Notes: generated by a model from the letters alone, not told the origin. A DNA stretch of 64,000 nucleotides from Dendrolimus kikuchii (GCA_019925095.2 CM034411.1:14756001-14820000), one strand, 5' to 3'; shown: positions 45,664-56,934, numbered from the stretch's first letter. Program-made: numbers and translations.

Positions 45664-46092
45664 TCTTCTCAGAAATAGATTCTGCTTCTGTACACCCCCT
45701 GAGATAGATTCCGCTTTTGTACATCGTCGGAAAAAATCCGCTTTTGTACAACCTCAGGAAATTCCGCTTCTGTACAAAAAATAGATTCCGCTTTTGTACA
45801 CCGTCAGAAAATAATTCCGTTTTTGTACAACCTCGGGAAAAAAATCAGCTTCTGTTCAACCTCGGAAATAGATTCCGATTCAGTACACCCCCCTGAGATA
45901 GATTTTGCTTTTGTACACCGTCGGAATACAAATCCGCTTCTGTACAACCTCGGGAAACTGTACACCCCCTGAGATAGATTCCGCTTCTGTACACCCCCTG
46001 AGATAGATTCCGCTTCTATACAACATCGGAAGTAGGTTCCGATTCTGTACAACTTCGGCAAGATTCCGCTTCTGTATATCCTCGGAAATAGA
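45664..46092. repeat. Degenerate minisatellite, about 14 units of 24-33 bp
   Basis: The core 'atagattccgctt(t/c)tgtaca' recurs about 14 times. It is followed by one of three short linkers: 'ccccctgag', 'ccgtcggaa' or 'acctcgggaaa'. The linkers alternate irregularly, suggesting higher-order structure. A minus-strand frame is open across much of it, but unit lengths vary and the frame is not kept, so it is not a protein repeat. It lies about 650 bp downstream of the Gbeta stop codon. Confidence 0.85.
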
Positions 46093-46738
46093 AGTGTTCA
46101 GGTCAAACATGGATCAGATATAAATAGATATACAATATACAAATTCATTTTAACCTTTCATGATATTAGTGTGTCAATTATCTCCCTGCTGTTCACTATA
46201 TTATAATAAATATTAAATACAGGTGTGTTTGTTTGATTCGAGGTTTTTACGTGTTAAGGCACGTCTCCATACGATTATCGTTGCAAATAATTCTCAAAAA
46301 AAAAAAAAAACTTTTACTGATTTTTATATGAAGAGTACATACATACATTGTTTTTTCTTAGAAGACAATTGTGTTACATCATAGACAAGATCTCTAGCAA
46401 TCAATTAAATTAGATGTCTTAATCAACTCAAGGGAAATCTAAATAAGGATATTAAAGTAGAACATATTTTAAACTTTAGTTAAGTATACCGAAATTTTAA
46501 TAAATTTATCCTGCAAGAAAAAACCAAGTATAGATGGTTACCATACAAAATTGTTCACAGTGTGTGATATCATGGAGACATGCCATTATTGCAAGGTTCC
46601 TACATCTCACTATCCATATTCCTGATCATCGGTAGAAAATGACAAATTTTAAACGTCAGCAAAGGAACGGAGTGTCAGATATAGGAAACCCGGCCGTATA
46701 TCGGTAAAAAGGGAGGTGGGTGTGTTGGTTCAGTGGAT

Positions 46739-47393
<655 letters not shown>

Positions 47394-47429
47394 CAAAACG
47401 CTACTAATACCAAAAAAATCATTTTAAGA

Positions 47430-47600
47430 TTTTTGTCTGTATGTCTGGATGTTCGGGTTAATCTCTGAAACGGCTGGACCGATTTTGACGGGACTTTCAC
47501 TGGCAGATAGCTGATGTTATAAGGAGTAATTTTGATTTTTTTTTTTTGGTTCCGCGAAAAAACATCCACTCAGACGAAGTCGCGGTCACAGCTACTTATA
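47430..47600 (+). repeat. Lepidopteran-type repeat fragment (family O relative)
   Basis: 'tttttgtctgtatgtctgga', 'gctggaccgattttgacggg', 'actttcactggcagatagct' and 'cagacgaagtcgcgg'. This phrasing is common in insect interspersed repeats; no termini are defined. Confidence 0.45.
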
Positions 47601-47689
47601 TAGAGGGAACCTAGGGCGTTGGCGGTTCGGGGCAACATGTTGGCTCGCAGGTTCGCGTGAAGCACAATTGAGGTAAAAATTACTCTTTT

Positions 47690-47900
47690 CTAGACTTATT
47701 GTCAGTCATTTTCCTCGAGCGGCCTGTGCGTGGACTATTCGCAACGAGCCATCAACGCCCTACGAGTACAATATAATAATGATTTCAGAATGTTGTTAGG
47801 GTTGCAGCAGCACTGTAGTGCCTCTGGGGACGTTTGCGGAGGCCCACACAGACGGCTTTAACCCCTTCCAGGGGCCAAATTTAATATTATTTCTGCCCAC
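47690..47900 (+). pseudogene. LINE reverse-transcriptase C-terminal remnant
   Basis: The plus strand reads DYSQRAINALRVQYNNDFRM, then LLGLQQHCSASGDVCGG. This matches the general 'YN(N/D)AFR.LL..PR..SAS.MF' region after the RT domain of insect LINEs. It decays with a frameshift after 47850. It is a different family from types C and D. Confidence 0.5.
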
Positions 47901-48570
47901 AAGCTGCCAGTTGCCATCATAATTGCCGCGCCAAACCCAAGAGAATTATATCGTCTCTTTTATTCTAATACAAATTCTATGTAGTTAGAGGGAGAAAGCA
48001 TCGGTTCAACGTTCGTTTCAATTATCTATATTTGACCACAAATTTGTGGTGCTTCCCAATTAGCCGTTATGACAGTTCGAGAACAAATTTCTGGTGGTTC
48101 CGTCTTAAAACGTGAAGGCAATTATCCGCTTCGCCGGTGCAACGCTTGCGCGGCAGCACCAACGGCCTTCTGAAGGCTATTGCGGTTAGATTTGACTGCC
48201 CCTTCCAAAAATATTGGATAAGGGTAGTGATGCGCTTACATACATTCAACAATATTAATTTTTGAAGTGAAACTTCTATATACACGGGGGAGTATTAGGA
48301 TTTTTTCTGTCACGAAAAAGCGTTACGGCCGCGTGCAGGGGCAGCACAATTTTAGAGTAGACTTTGGATGTCTTTTTTGTTTTCGGATCGAATTCAGTTT
48401 TTTTGTTTGACAAAATAAAATATCCTTAAATTAAAAATGCATACATTAAAATATACCTAAACCTAATCAAATCGAATTTGCAGTAAACCTGCGAAAAATC
48501 TAAATGTCTGCTGTGACGCATAGTAGAAGTGAAATTTCAACGGACAAGTGAAAAACGAATGGCAACATTT
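47900..48570. other. Intronic sequence with unassigned repeat
   Basis: 'ccacaaatttgtggtgcttc' with 'acaaatttctggtggttcc' (48040-48100) looks repeat-like, but no second copy occurs in the window. No exon is seen. Confidence 0.4.
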
Positions 48571-48573
48571 TAA

Positions 48574-48862
48574 TCCGTGCAGGAACGGAGAAAGAATACA
48601 ATTTCCTGCGACCGGGCGGCCTGTCGTAAGAGGCGACTAAACAACCCACAGCCAGGTGGTAGGGCATTTGCCCGACTGGATGGCGACCACCCCTGGTCTA
48701 GAGTATGCCGCCATAACAACCTTGTGTTGTGTTCTCCTTTAAGAGAGCAGCAGCGCATTTATAGCACCTTCGGTGTTGCAAATGTCCATAGGCGATGGTA
48801 ACCGCTTTCCATCAAGTGGGCCGTCTGCCTGTCTGCTGAACTCATGCAATAAAATCAAAAAA
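48574..48862 (+). mobile_element. Family A SINE-like retroposon
   Basis: Plus orientation with a 25-30 bp internal deletion ('gttgtgttctcctttaag' joins two distant parts). The insertion separates two repeats of 'acaagtg(g)aaaaacgaatggcaac'. This is either a long target duplication of about 25 bp or part of a pre-existing family M repeat. Confidence 0.8.
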
Positions 48863-49020
48863 CGGACAAGTGGAAAAACGAATGGCAACGGACGAGTCAC
48901 AAAACTAATCGCAACAAAATTTTAACTTCAAGTTTTATGGGCAGGTTTTCAAATTGGTGTTGTACATTAGCAAGCAATCCGTTGCCATTCCGTTTTTATT
49001 GATTAGAATAGAAATATTAC

Positions 49021-49237
49021 CGGCGCGTTCGCTCTTCATGGAGTCCCACACGTTGCAGTTGAAGTCGTCGTAGCCGGCGAGCAGCAGCCGGCCGCTCTTG
49101 GAGAACGCCACCGACGTGATCCCGCAGATGATGTTGTCGTGCGAGTACATCGCCAGCTCCTGGTCGGCGCGGATGTCGAACATGCGGCACGTCGCGTCGT
49201 CCGAGCCCGTTGCGAACGCGTACCCCGACGGGAAGAA
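49021..49237 (-). CDS. Gbeta13F: G-protein beta-1 subunit, exon for residues 234-306
   Basis: Acceptor 'cacacag' precedes 49237 and the donor GTAATA follows 49021. The exon is 217 nt: [60 protein letters not shown] and [12 protein letters not shown], plus one base of Gly306. It covers the end of WD repeat 5, repeat 6 and the start of repeat 7. It is in phase 0 at its 5' end, whereas the exon at 52615 ends with two bases of a codon, so the two cannot be spliced together in frame. Confidence 0.96.
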
Positions 49238-49295
49238 CTGTGTGCGCAACACAACGCGTACAGCAACCATTTCTCAGCCAATTCCTTAGGCTATA

Positions 49296-49541
49296 CACCA
49301 CATTCGTCGGGGCCGACCGGAACACATGCACCACTTAGGCAGTTCTCTGACCTAATGTGCATATTGGCACAATTACCACGTGCTAACAACGGTGAAGGAA
49401 GACATCGTGATGCAACCTGCACTCCGAGATGACCGATGTGTCAAACCTGCCATGCCGCCTTGGACAAGTGTGATGGGTATACTGTCCGTTCCCCCCTATA
49501 ATAGGAAGCCCGAGCCCAGCAGTGGGAAATTTATGAAAAAG
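49296..49541 (+). mobile_element. tRNA-derived SINE type S2, head-truncated
   Basis: 'ggaacacatgcaccacttag', 'ggtgaaggaagacatcgtga', 'tgcaacctgcactccgagat' and 'gagcccagcagtgggaaatt'. It is the complement of 52852-53150 without the tRNA-like head. Confidence 0.7.
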
Positions 49542-49576
49542 TATCGGGAATGGATGATTCGTTTATTAGTTGTTTG

Positions 49577-49826
49577 TTAGATTGGCACAACCGTTCTTCA
49601 TTTTGGCGCGGAGTCTGAGTTGCATCGGTCATTTAGATTAAATACAGTGCTGGTTTTTAGTTAGATCAAATCTAGTGTGTATTGCGGATTTCATAATGGA
49701 CAAAAACATAGAACAAAGAGTTTGTCTTAGATTTTGCATCGCTAATGGAATTTTGCGGTTCAAAGACACTGAAAATGTTACAGAAGGCTTACAGTGAATC
49801 GAGTTTATCAACAAACACTATACTAA
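49577..49826 (+). pseudogene. mariner-like transposon, 5' fragment
   Basis: The end 'ttagattggcacaaccg' resembles the TTAGGTTGGCA-type terminus of mariner elements. At 49696 the transposase start reads MDKNIEQRVCLRFCIANG, and after a one-base frameshift continues as KTLKMLQKAYSESSLS. Only the first 43 or so codons of an expected roughly 345 remain, and the 3' end is absent. The remnant is clearly dead. Confidence 0.75.
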
Positions 49827-49834
49827 ATCTGTAA

Positions 49835-49930
49835 ACGTTTTGATTTTGTACAATGCATTTAAAAATGTGAAAAACCATCAGGGGGGCTAATTCGGACCAG
49901 CAGATTCCGAAATGCAATTTTAATGCAATG
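49835..49930 (+). repeat. Family N repeat
   Basis: 'gattttgtacaatgcattta', 'catcaggggggctaattcgg' and 'ccagcagattccgaaat'. The start of the full unit is best seen here. It abuts the mariner remnant. Confidence 0.5.
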
Positions 49931-49989
49931 TAGCCTGTGTGAATGAATGCCTGCTCTCTACATAAACTAGGATTGTCCATCAGATATTT

Positions 49990-50150
49990 ATTGATAGCCT
50001 CTGTGGTTAAGCGGGCTAAGCCCTTGCCGGTTCACCTGAGTGCAGTGCAGAGGCTCCAGATCCAATTCCTAGTATGGTAAACTTCGGAAACTAATTTTAT
50101 CCATTATATTATAAAGTAGTCCGTTGTATATTACTCATAACACATTCTAT
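49990..50150 (+). mobile_element. tRNA-derived SINE type S1
   Basis: Head 'gcctctgtggttaagcgggc' (A box) and B-box-like 'ccagatccaattcctagtat', then 'ggtaaacttcggaaac' and 'agtagtccgttgtatattac'. The middle is shortened. Confidence 0.7.
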
Positions 50151-50159
50151 AACTGCGCC

Positions 50160-50740
50160 CTTGTTTTTTTTTTAGATATTATAGGTACCCTAGCTAGAGC
50201 AATGCTATGTATAGGCCTACTTTATTTCATTCAGGGTGATAAAATAACGCACAAGGGCCTCGGTGTTGGTGGACCAATTATCTAATATTTTGGAAGAAAA
50301 GTCTATTTTTTTTAAAGAACTAGAACACAAATACGCTAGTGCACTGCCAAAAAAATGAGCGCGATGTTTTGTCTAATTTAACAGACTTTTTGATGATACT
50401 GGCATGTAGGTACACGTATGTGTTGGAATCGAGCACTAGGGGCGCAGCGAGAACTTATCAGGAGCAAACCGAACAAATAATAGTCCTGCCTGGGCTGGCC
50501 ATTCTGGGGCAGGACAAGGTCTGCCGGAATCTCTAATTATTTATAAAGTGGACAGTGGTAGAGGATCTACGCGGCGTTGATGTCTGTGCCTGGGCACCGG
50601 TGTACGACTTGTTAATATTTGAACTTAAGGTTACCATTTCCAAAATAAATCAGTTCAGTTCAGATCAGCACTCGACAGTGAACACTACTCTCTGCCATCT
50701 GAAGTATTATTTAACCTCTACCTCTCGCTGTTACATTAGA
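50160..50740. other. Intronic stretch searched for the missing Gbeta exon; none found
   Basis: I read the minus strand here for the WD repeat 3-5 region of Gbeta (for example GHTGYLSCC-like or ALWDIETG-like peptides) and saw none. No other gene is supported. Confidence 0.5.
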
Positions 50741-50744
50741 AATT

Positions 50745-50995
50745 CCTGCATTGGGACACACAGTCAGGTGGTAGGGTTTTTGCCCGCCTGGATTACTACT
50801 ACCCCTGGTCTAGAGTACGCCGCCATAACCACCCGAGTCGTGTTCCATTATTAGTGGCTAGGTGGCCGGTCTCCCTTTAGAGAGCAGCAGCACATTGGTA
50901 GCAAATTTAGTGTTACAAATGTCCATAGGCGATGGTAACCGCTTTCCATCAGGCGTGCCTTCTGCCTATCTGCCGAACTCATGCAATAAGAAAAG
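50745..50995 (+). mobile_element. Family A copy, diverged
   Basis: 'cagtcaggtggtaggg', 'ggtctagagtacgccgccat' and 'ataggcgatggtaacc', ending 'ctcatgcaataagaaaag'. The first 80 bp are missing. Confidence 0.75.
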
Positions 50996-51507
50996 AAAGT
51001 AGATCAAACTTCTTTGTGAAGAAAGTATGGCTCCTCTTTGGAGCAATTTTGGGCATTATTCTTTAGTACGGTATAAAAATAGTCATGTAACCATCATAAC
51101 AATCTGTGATTCTTCTAATAGAGATGACTGTAACTGACTTGATGTGACATGCACTAGAAGAAGAGTGAGATAGTAACCTTGCATACACCTGCCAGTAATA
51201 CAAATTCTACAGGCACTTAACATATTATTTCTAAAGCTAATCAAGTGTTTGCGCAACTAAAAAGTAAAAATTATTTTTATTTTAACAAAAACAAAAACGA
51301 CTTCAAACTAAAAAGCAAAAAATAAATATTTCAACAATTTCTTTCTACAAAATCTTGAAGTCGGTGCCAAATAAAACAAAAATGACAATTTTGCACATTT
51401 TTTGATATTTTTTGTATGTCTTACACTATATCTGATGATACGTTAAACATAATCCCTCAGTTTTAGAGGCTTACACGAGCAAAACTTACAGCTGCTGTAA
51501 GACCTTA

Positions 51508-51818
51508 TCCGTGCAGGAACGGAGAAAGAATACAATTTCCTGCGGCCGGGTGGCCTGTCGTAAGAGGCGACTTAACAACCCACAGCCAGGTGGTAGGGCA
51601 TTTTCCCGACTGGATGGCTACCACCCCTGGTCTAGAGTATGCCGCCATAACAACCTTGAGTTGTGTTCCGGCATTAGTGACCAGGTTCCAGCCTCCCTTG
51701 AGAGAGCAGCAGCGCATTTCTAGCAACTTTGGTGTTGCAAATGTCCATAGGCGATGGTAACCGCTTTCCGTCAAGCGGGCCGTCTGCCTGTCTGCTGATC
51801 TCCTGCAATAAAAAAAAA
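51508..51818 (+). mobile_element. Family A SINE-like retroposon, near consensus
   Basis: Full length from 'tccgtgcaggaacggagaaa' to 'ctcctgcaataaaaaaaaaga'. Possible short target duplication 'agacc' at both ends. Very similar to, and in the same orientation as, the copy at 52170, 662 bp away. Confidence 0.88.
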
Positions 51819-52169
51819 GACCGATGCAAGCCTTTGTAACTTTACTTTTTGTATGTGAGTTACTCGATTTCTCCATCAATTATAAATTGATTTACAAACT
51901 TTTTTAATCGAAATAACATACTGCTGAGTTGATCACATGGTCACCAAGTTAGGATATGATGAGTGCATCTCAGGGAAGTCAAGAGCAACCCTTGTTGAAG
52001 AGCATATACCTACACCAAAAAGTGAGATGGCAAATTTGTAAATGGGTGCCAGTATTACAATTTCCAGGTGCTTGATATACTATTTTTAAAGTTATTGAAG
52101 TATGGCAGCGACTTCATGATGTTGTAAAAAAAAATTGGTGAAATATTTATTTTTGGTTTGGTTTGATTA

Positions 52170-52488
52170 TCCGTGCAGGAACGGAGACAGAATACAATTT
52201 CCTGCGGCCGGGCGGCCTGTCGTAAGAGGCGACTTAACAACCCACAGCCAGGTGGTAGGGCATTTGCCCGACTGGATAGTTACCACCCCTGGTCTAGAGT
52301 ATGTCGCCATAACAACCTTGAGTTGTGTTCCGGCATTAGTGACCAGGTTCCAGCCTCCCTTGAGAGAGCAGCAACACATTTCTAGCAACTTTGGCGTTGC
52401 AAATGTCCGTAGGCGATGGTAACTGCTTTCCATCAAGTGGGCCGTCTGCCTGTCTGCTGATCTCCTGCAATAAAAAAAATAAAAATCT
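52170..52488 (+). mobile_element. Family A SINE-like retroposon, near consensus
   Basis: Full length. It shares diagnostic variants with the 51508 copy ('gcctcccttgagagagcagc', 'tttctagcaactttgg'), so the two are closer to each other than to most copies. Confidence 0.88.
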
Positions 52489-52580
52489 TAACTTATAAAG
52501 TAAGACCTACAAAAAACGTTCTCAGGTGGAACTTATGAACTGACTGATGACTTATGAATTTGTATTTACATTTCAACTTA

Positions 52581-52850
<270 letters not shown>

Positions 52851-52851
52851 T

Positions 52852-53150
52852 CAGCCCATAAATGTCCCACTGCTGGGCTCGGGCCTCCCATTACAGGGGG
52901 GAAACGGACGTATACCCGCCACGCTTGTCCAAGGCGGCTTGGCAGGTTTGACACATCGGTTATCTCGATGTGCAGGTTGCATCACGATGTTTTCCTTCAC
53001 CGTGATTAGCACGTGGTAATTGTAATAATATGCACATTAGATCAGAAAACTGACTAAGTGGTGCATGCGTTCCGGCCAGGATCGAACCCGCGCCCTCTGA
53101 GTTTGGGACGCTTGCACTAGCCATTACGCTACCACGACTCGACTACCTAC
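52852..53150 (-). mobile_element. tRNA-derived SINE type S2, complete
   Basis: In reverse complement the head is 'gtcgtggtagcgtaatggct' (A-box-like), then 'ggcgcgggttcgatcctggc' (B box), followed by the body seen at 49296-49541 and a tail 'gcccagcagtgggacattta'. The order and spacing of the two boxes fit a tRNA-derived pol III promoter. Confidence 0.78.
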
Positions 53151-53159
53151 GATTCTTTA

Positions 53160-53403
53160 ACATACTTCTGTATAAATCTTATAAAAAAAAAAGAACATGA
53201 GATATAAATAGAAGAAGAAATATAAAAAAAAAAACAATTTTTAGCTAGACGCGTTGCTGGCGAGTTTCTTGTCGCTTCTTCTCCTTAACAGCAATAACGA
53301 AACGAAGTAAAATTAAATGTTAACTTATACGTATGACCTTCAAAAAGTGTACTCCAGTGGAACTTATTTTGAATAAAAACTTTTGAATTTGAATTTATTA
53401 AAT
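53160..53403 (+). repeat. Family E repeat
   Basis: The inverted equivalent of 24913-25190, ending 'aataaaaacttttgaatttgaattt'. Contains 'gagtttcttgtcgcttcttc'. It directly abuts the foldback element. Confidence 0.6.
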
Positions 53404-54319
53404 AAAGGCGGTATTCTAGTCTAGAAGCATGAATTTCAGGTAATTTTTGAAGTGCCGTAAAAAAAGGTAATCAATATTTTTACTCTCCATTTTTTTAAAG
53501 TTATTTATTAACATTATAAGAATACAGAAAAAAATTAAAAAAAGTTGAAAATTCAAAAAATTTGCAGCTGATGAAGATGGGGCTCTTTTTCAAAACGATA
53601 CCCACGATTTCTCAAATTCTACTGGACCGATTTACTTGAAAATTTTTTGAGGGTCTTCTTTATAGACTTCTCTATGGCTGGAACTACGATCAACCACAAA
53701 TTTAAATTTTTACTATTTAAAAAAAAATCGTAAAAATAAAACAAAGTGGTAAAAAAATGAGTTTTTTCAGGCAGTCGCCATTTTGTGAAAAAAATTTGTT
53801 TCAACTTTTTTTATTTATTGCAGGAGATCAGCAGACAGGCAAACTATGGACATTTGCAACACTAAAGTTGCTACAAATGCGCTGCTGCTCTCTTAAGGGA
53901 GACTGGAACCTGGTCACTAATGCCGGAACACAACTCAAGGTTGTTACGGCGACATACTTGAGACCAGGGGTGGTAGCCATCCAGTCGGGCAAATGCCCTA
54001 CCACCTGGCTGTGGGTTGTTAAGTCGCGTCGCCTCTTACGACAGGCCGCCCGGCCGCAGGAAATTGTATTCTTTCTCCGTTCCTGCACGGATAAAAACTT
54101 TTCCGTAGTTCCAGCCATAGCGACATTACTCTAGATAATAATCGTTTTTTATTATTTGTTTTAGGATGCTAGGAGGGTTGGAATGGTGGGTATGGTCACG
54201 TGCCAATTTTTTGAGACCCCCCACTTCATCAGCTGCAATTTTTTTTAATTTTCAATTTTTTTTTCTGTATTCTCATAATTTTAATAAATAATTTATAAGA
54301 AAGTGTATAGTAAAAATAT

Positions 54320-54350
<31 letters not shown>

Positions 54351-54457
54351 ATATTTTTACATAGTACAAATTACATAGTAAAAATATTGATTGCCTTCTT
54401 TTAACGGAACTTCAAAAATTACCTGAAATTCATACTTCTAGACCAAAATACCGCTTT
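53404..54457. mobile_element. Large foldback element with a SINE in its centre
   Basis: The left arm starts 'aaaggcggtattctagtcta' and includes 'gaatttcaggtaatttttga', 'aatcaatatttttact' and 'tttgcagctgatgaag', then 'ctatggctggaactacg' (53672-53688). The right arm carries the complement of each in mirrored order, from 'cgtagttccagccatag' (54104-54120) to 'taccgctttaa' (54457). Arms are about 290-350 bp and imperfect. A 48-bp AT palindrome (54312-54359) lies within the right arm. Confidence 0.75.
53804..54093 (-). mobile_element. Family A copy nested in the foldback centre
   Basis: Near consensus in minus orientation, flanked by a likely 7-bp duplication (aactttt). A 20-30 bp stretch around the usual 'ggcccacttgatggaaagcgg' is deleted, and 'gtcgcgtcgcctc' carries a short duplication. 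Confidence 0.82.
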
Positions 54458-54594
54458 AACCTACGGTCCCGTCCGTTCAGCTTCTGTGAGTAACCCCCAT
54501 TACATACATAGTCGTATAACATAATGTATGTATTTACATAATAACAACACCTCTAGGCCCCGAGAGTCTGTTACTCAAATTGGCAATCGAATCG

Positions 54595-54790
54595 AATTGG
54601 AATCGTAACTTTTGACGGTTTTGGTAGTTTGTAAACCATCTCCGATCAATATTAAATGAATCTTATTTTGACCGAGACTGATTTAATACGAATTTTAGAG
54701 ACTACGGATATTTAAATATGTATCAGTCGAATGGATCTTGACTCGCACTGGTATGGTTTTTTTTTTGCGAACGGTACAGACTTTGGGGGC
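54595..54790 (+). repeat. Interspersed repeat family J, copy 2
   Basis: Same order as 2255-2455 ('gttttggtagtttgtaaacc', 'gaatggatcttgactcgcac', 'cggtacagacttt'). Confidence 0.5.
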
Positions 54791-54833
54791 CTGTTGTTAC
54801 AAATGTATATATACATGGCGACATGTTTATCTA

Positions 54834-54882
54834 TTATCCGTGGAAGAACGGAGAAAGAATACGATTTAGTGTAGCCGGTACT
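54834..54882 (+). mobile_element. Family A 5' fragment
   Basis: 'tatccgtggaagaacggaga' and 'aagaatacgattta', then 'gtagccggta'. Only the first 45 bp of the family remain. A fragment keeping the 5' rather than the 3' end is unusual for this family. Confidence 0.55.
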
Positions 54883-54889
54883 CAAAAAA

Positions 54890-55373
54890 AAAAAATTCGG
54901 TTTTAGCGCCACCCTATAAGCAATGAAGAGTTTTCTATTTATCTATGGCACTATTTCATTCAGCCAATGACATGATTCGTGTGGCCAATAACATCAGGCA
55001 TACATTATAGTTATTAAAAAATTTCTACTATCCAACACGTCATAAACCTAACAATACAAAAACTAACCGCGGATAATAACACTTAACGTCAAGCTATTAA
55101 AACAATTAGCCTATACTAAATAGAGTTTAAAATACATTTTAATGTGTACACGACCACAATTGAGTCATCACAACACAAAAGGTTTGTCACTTGTATTGTT
55201 TTACGTCTTTCCTTTTGATGGAAGTCCTTGTGGGACACTATTTGCGTCTTTTAAAGTTCTGATGTCGTCGTTAATTATGTGTTTACATACTACATGTTTG
55301 TAAAATTCGCCTACAAACAAGTCTTATTTTAATTAAGGGGACTTTAGACTATTATTAAACTATTAAACAGACT
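54890..55373. other. Intronic stretch, nothing recognised
   Basis: No exon or repeat terminus supported. Confidence 0.5.
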
Positions 55374-55430
55374 CTGTTGTCCGTGCCTACCCCGCAAGGG
55401 AACCGGCGTGAAGTCATGTATGTAAGTATG
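55374..55430 (+). mobile_element. LINE type C, minimal 3' remnant
   Basis: 'tctgttgtccgtgcctaccc', 'cgcaagggaaccggcgtga' and an (ATGT)n-like tail; only the last roughly 13 codons. Target duplication unclear. Confidence 0.75.
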
Positions 55431-55439
55431 TAAATAGAC

Positions 55440-56260
55440 TAAAGAACCTCATCGCCAGTTTCTTCGCACAAGAAGTTTTAATATAATAACCAAGTTATCG
55501 GGCTGCATGAGAATCAAATCAAATCATTTATTGCATAAAAAGATGGTTATACACAAATAGGTCTTGTTATTTTATATTGAGCACATGTTTTTTGGCACAA
55601 TTTTTTATTAAACTTATATTTTATAGGTACATACTTATTTCAATATTTATTTGGTTTTAATTATTATTACTTATGTTTCAATCTTATAATTATGTATAAC
55701 CTTAAATTTAACAAAATACTAAATTATACACAATGTAAATTTATGTTTCTAGTGAATTTTATACAGTATAAATATTATAAATATTGTTACTACTTAGACG
55801 CCGACAAAAGTGGATTCACACCTGCATACCGTAAAAACACACTTTATTGCCTTTCGGCATTTGGACTTCTTTTGTTTACTTTGTTGTCAACAATTTGTGA
55901 TTAGAAAACAGCCCATTGTGTATTGTAATCTTTTATGGCAGTCATTAGCCAGGTGTGTCGGACTGATTCTAAGAAATTCGGTCCACGCGGTCGGGTAGAC
56001 ACATTGTATCTGTGCGGTATAAAGCAATGGCCTAATGGAGAAATCGGCAGTTAGACGATAAACCACGAGCGAAGCAAGACATGTGTACATTCGGTAATCT
56101 ATTTAGGGACGGACTTTGCGCGTGTTATTGAATCGTGCATTACGTTTGGCTGGTTGTGTTCAGTTATATTTGCACCTGTGTTATACGTGTTTGTATAGTT
56201 CTAATAAACTCTACAATCATTCTCGTAACAATATATTTAAACACTTAACATTCTAACTTA
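55440..56260. other. Intronic stretch, nothing recognised
   Basis: AT-rich, with no supported feature. Confidence 0.45.
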
Positions 56261-56267
56261 TCACTAG

Positions 56268-56929
56268 ACATCGGATTATATGCATTTGCATGTTTGCATA
56301 AGCCATATAAATCTATTTTTATAGCGTTATTGCATATTTTGGTACTTTTTCATTGACAGTGCTCATTTCGGTAGTTATACGTGGTAGGCGTCTTGTATTA
56401 TGCCGACGACACGACGAAAAAATGATTGAACAGAGTAACGCCCTACCAAGTTCACTATCGCAAAAGGTTTGTGGCAAATTAAATGCAGTTTTGTATAAAA
56501 ATCCCGGTCTTAAAAGAATAAAGAAAATTGACGCATTTATCAACGGCACCGGACAAACTCTACCTGAAGAAGTCTCTGCAGAAATGGCGGCAAATTTCAA
56601 GTTTTGTCCGGTGATGTCAGTTGACGTCGAAAGGACATTTTCAGCCTATAAATTAATATTAAGTGACAAGCGTCACAAGTTTGCTGAAGAAAACCTGGAA
56701 AAATATGTTGTTGTTACTACTGTCACAAGAATTATAATAAGTAAATTATTGTAATAATAATTTATAACTAATATTAGGATATGTTTAATATATAAATATA
56801 ATGTGAAAATAAACTTAAATTCTAATTAATCTGATAATAAATGGTTTATTGATTGTGCATATTTCGCCCCTTTTTAGTGCATATTTGCATGCATATTTTG
56901 CCATTTTGATAGTGCATATAATCCGATGT
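56268..56929 (+). mobile_element. hAT-related element, internally deleted, perfect 17-bp TIRs
   Basis: The terminal inverted repeat acatcggattatatgca is perfect at 56268-56284 and 56913-56929. Subterminal 'tgcatttgcatgtttgcata' and 'gcatatttgcatgcatattt' words occur at both ends. It encodes only a transposase C-terminal domain (next entry). No 8-bp target duplication is evident, so the exact ends or superfamily are not certain. Confidence 0.7.
56422..56754 (+). pseudogene. hAT-type transposase C-terminal dimerisation domain
   Basis: From the first ATG (56422), 110 codons to TAA; the frame is open back to 56353 without an ATG. The C-terminal part reads SVDVERTFSAYKLILSDKRH, then KFAEENLEKYVVV, the (V/E)ER.FS....ILSDKR...EN.E.Y pattern of the hAT C-terminal dimerisation region. 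The DDE core and BED zinc finger are absent. A short separate frame at 56398 (MPTTRRKND) may be the remnant of the original N-terminus, now out of frame. It cannot transpose itself; whether it is expressed as a domain is unknown. Confidence 0.65.
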
Positions 56930-56934
56930 TTGAT

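Noticed and set aside
45664..46092. CRISPR-like array (repeats with variable linkers)
   Set aside because: Repeats are degenerate, linkers are drawn from three recurring types rather than unique spacers, and the context is a eukaryotic genome.
45804..46110. Repetitive minus-strand peptide frames (85 and 76 codons)
   Set aside because: Produced by the degenerate minisatellite. Unit lengths vary between 24 and 33 bp and the frame is not maintained.
49017..49334. Alternative frames (81-105 codons) over the Gbeta exon at 49021-49237
   Set aside because: GC-rich shadow frames of the real exon; only one frame gives the WD40 sequence with matching splice phases.
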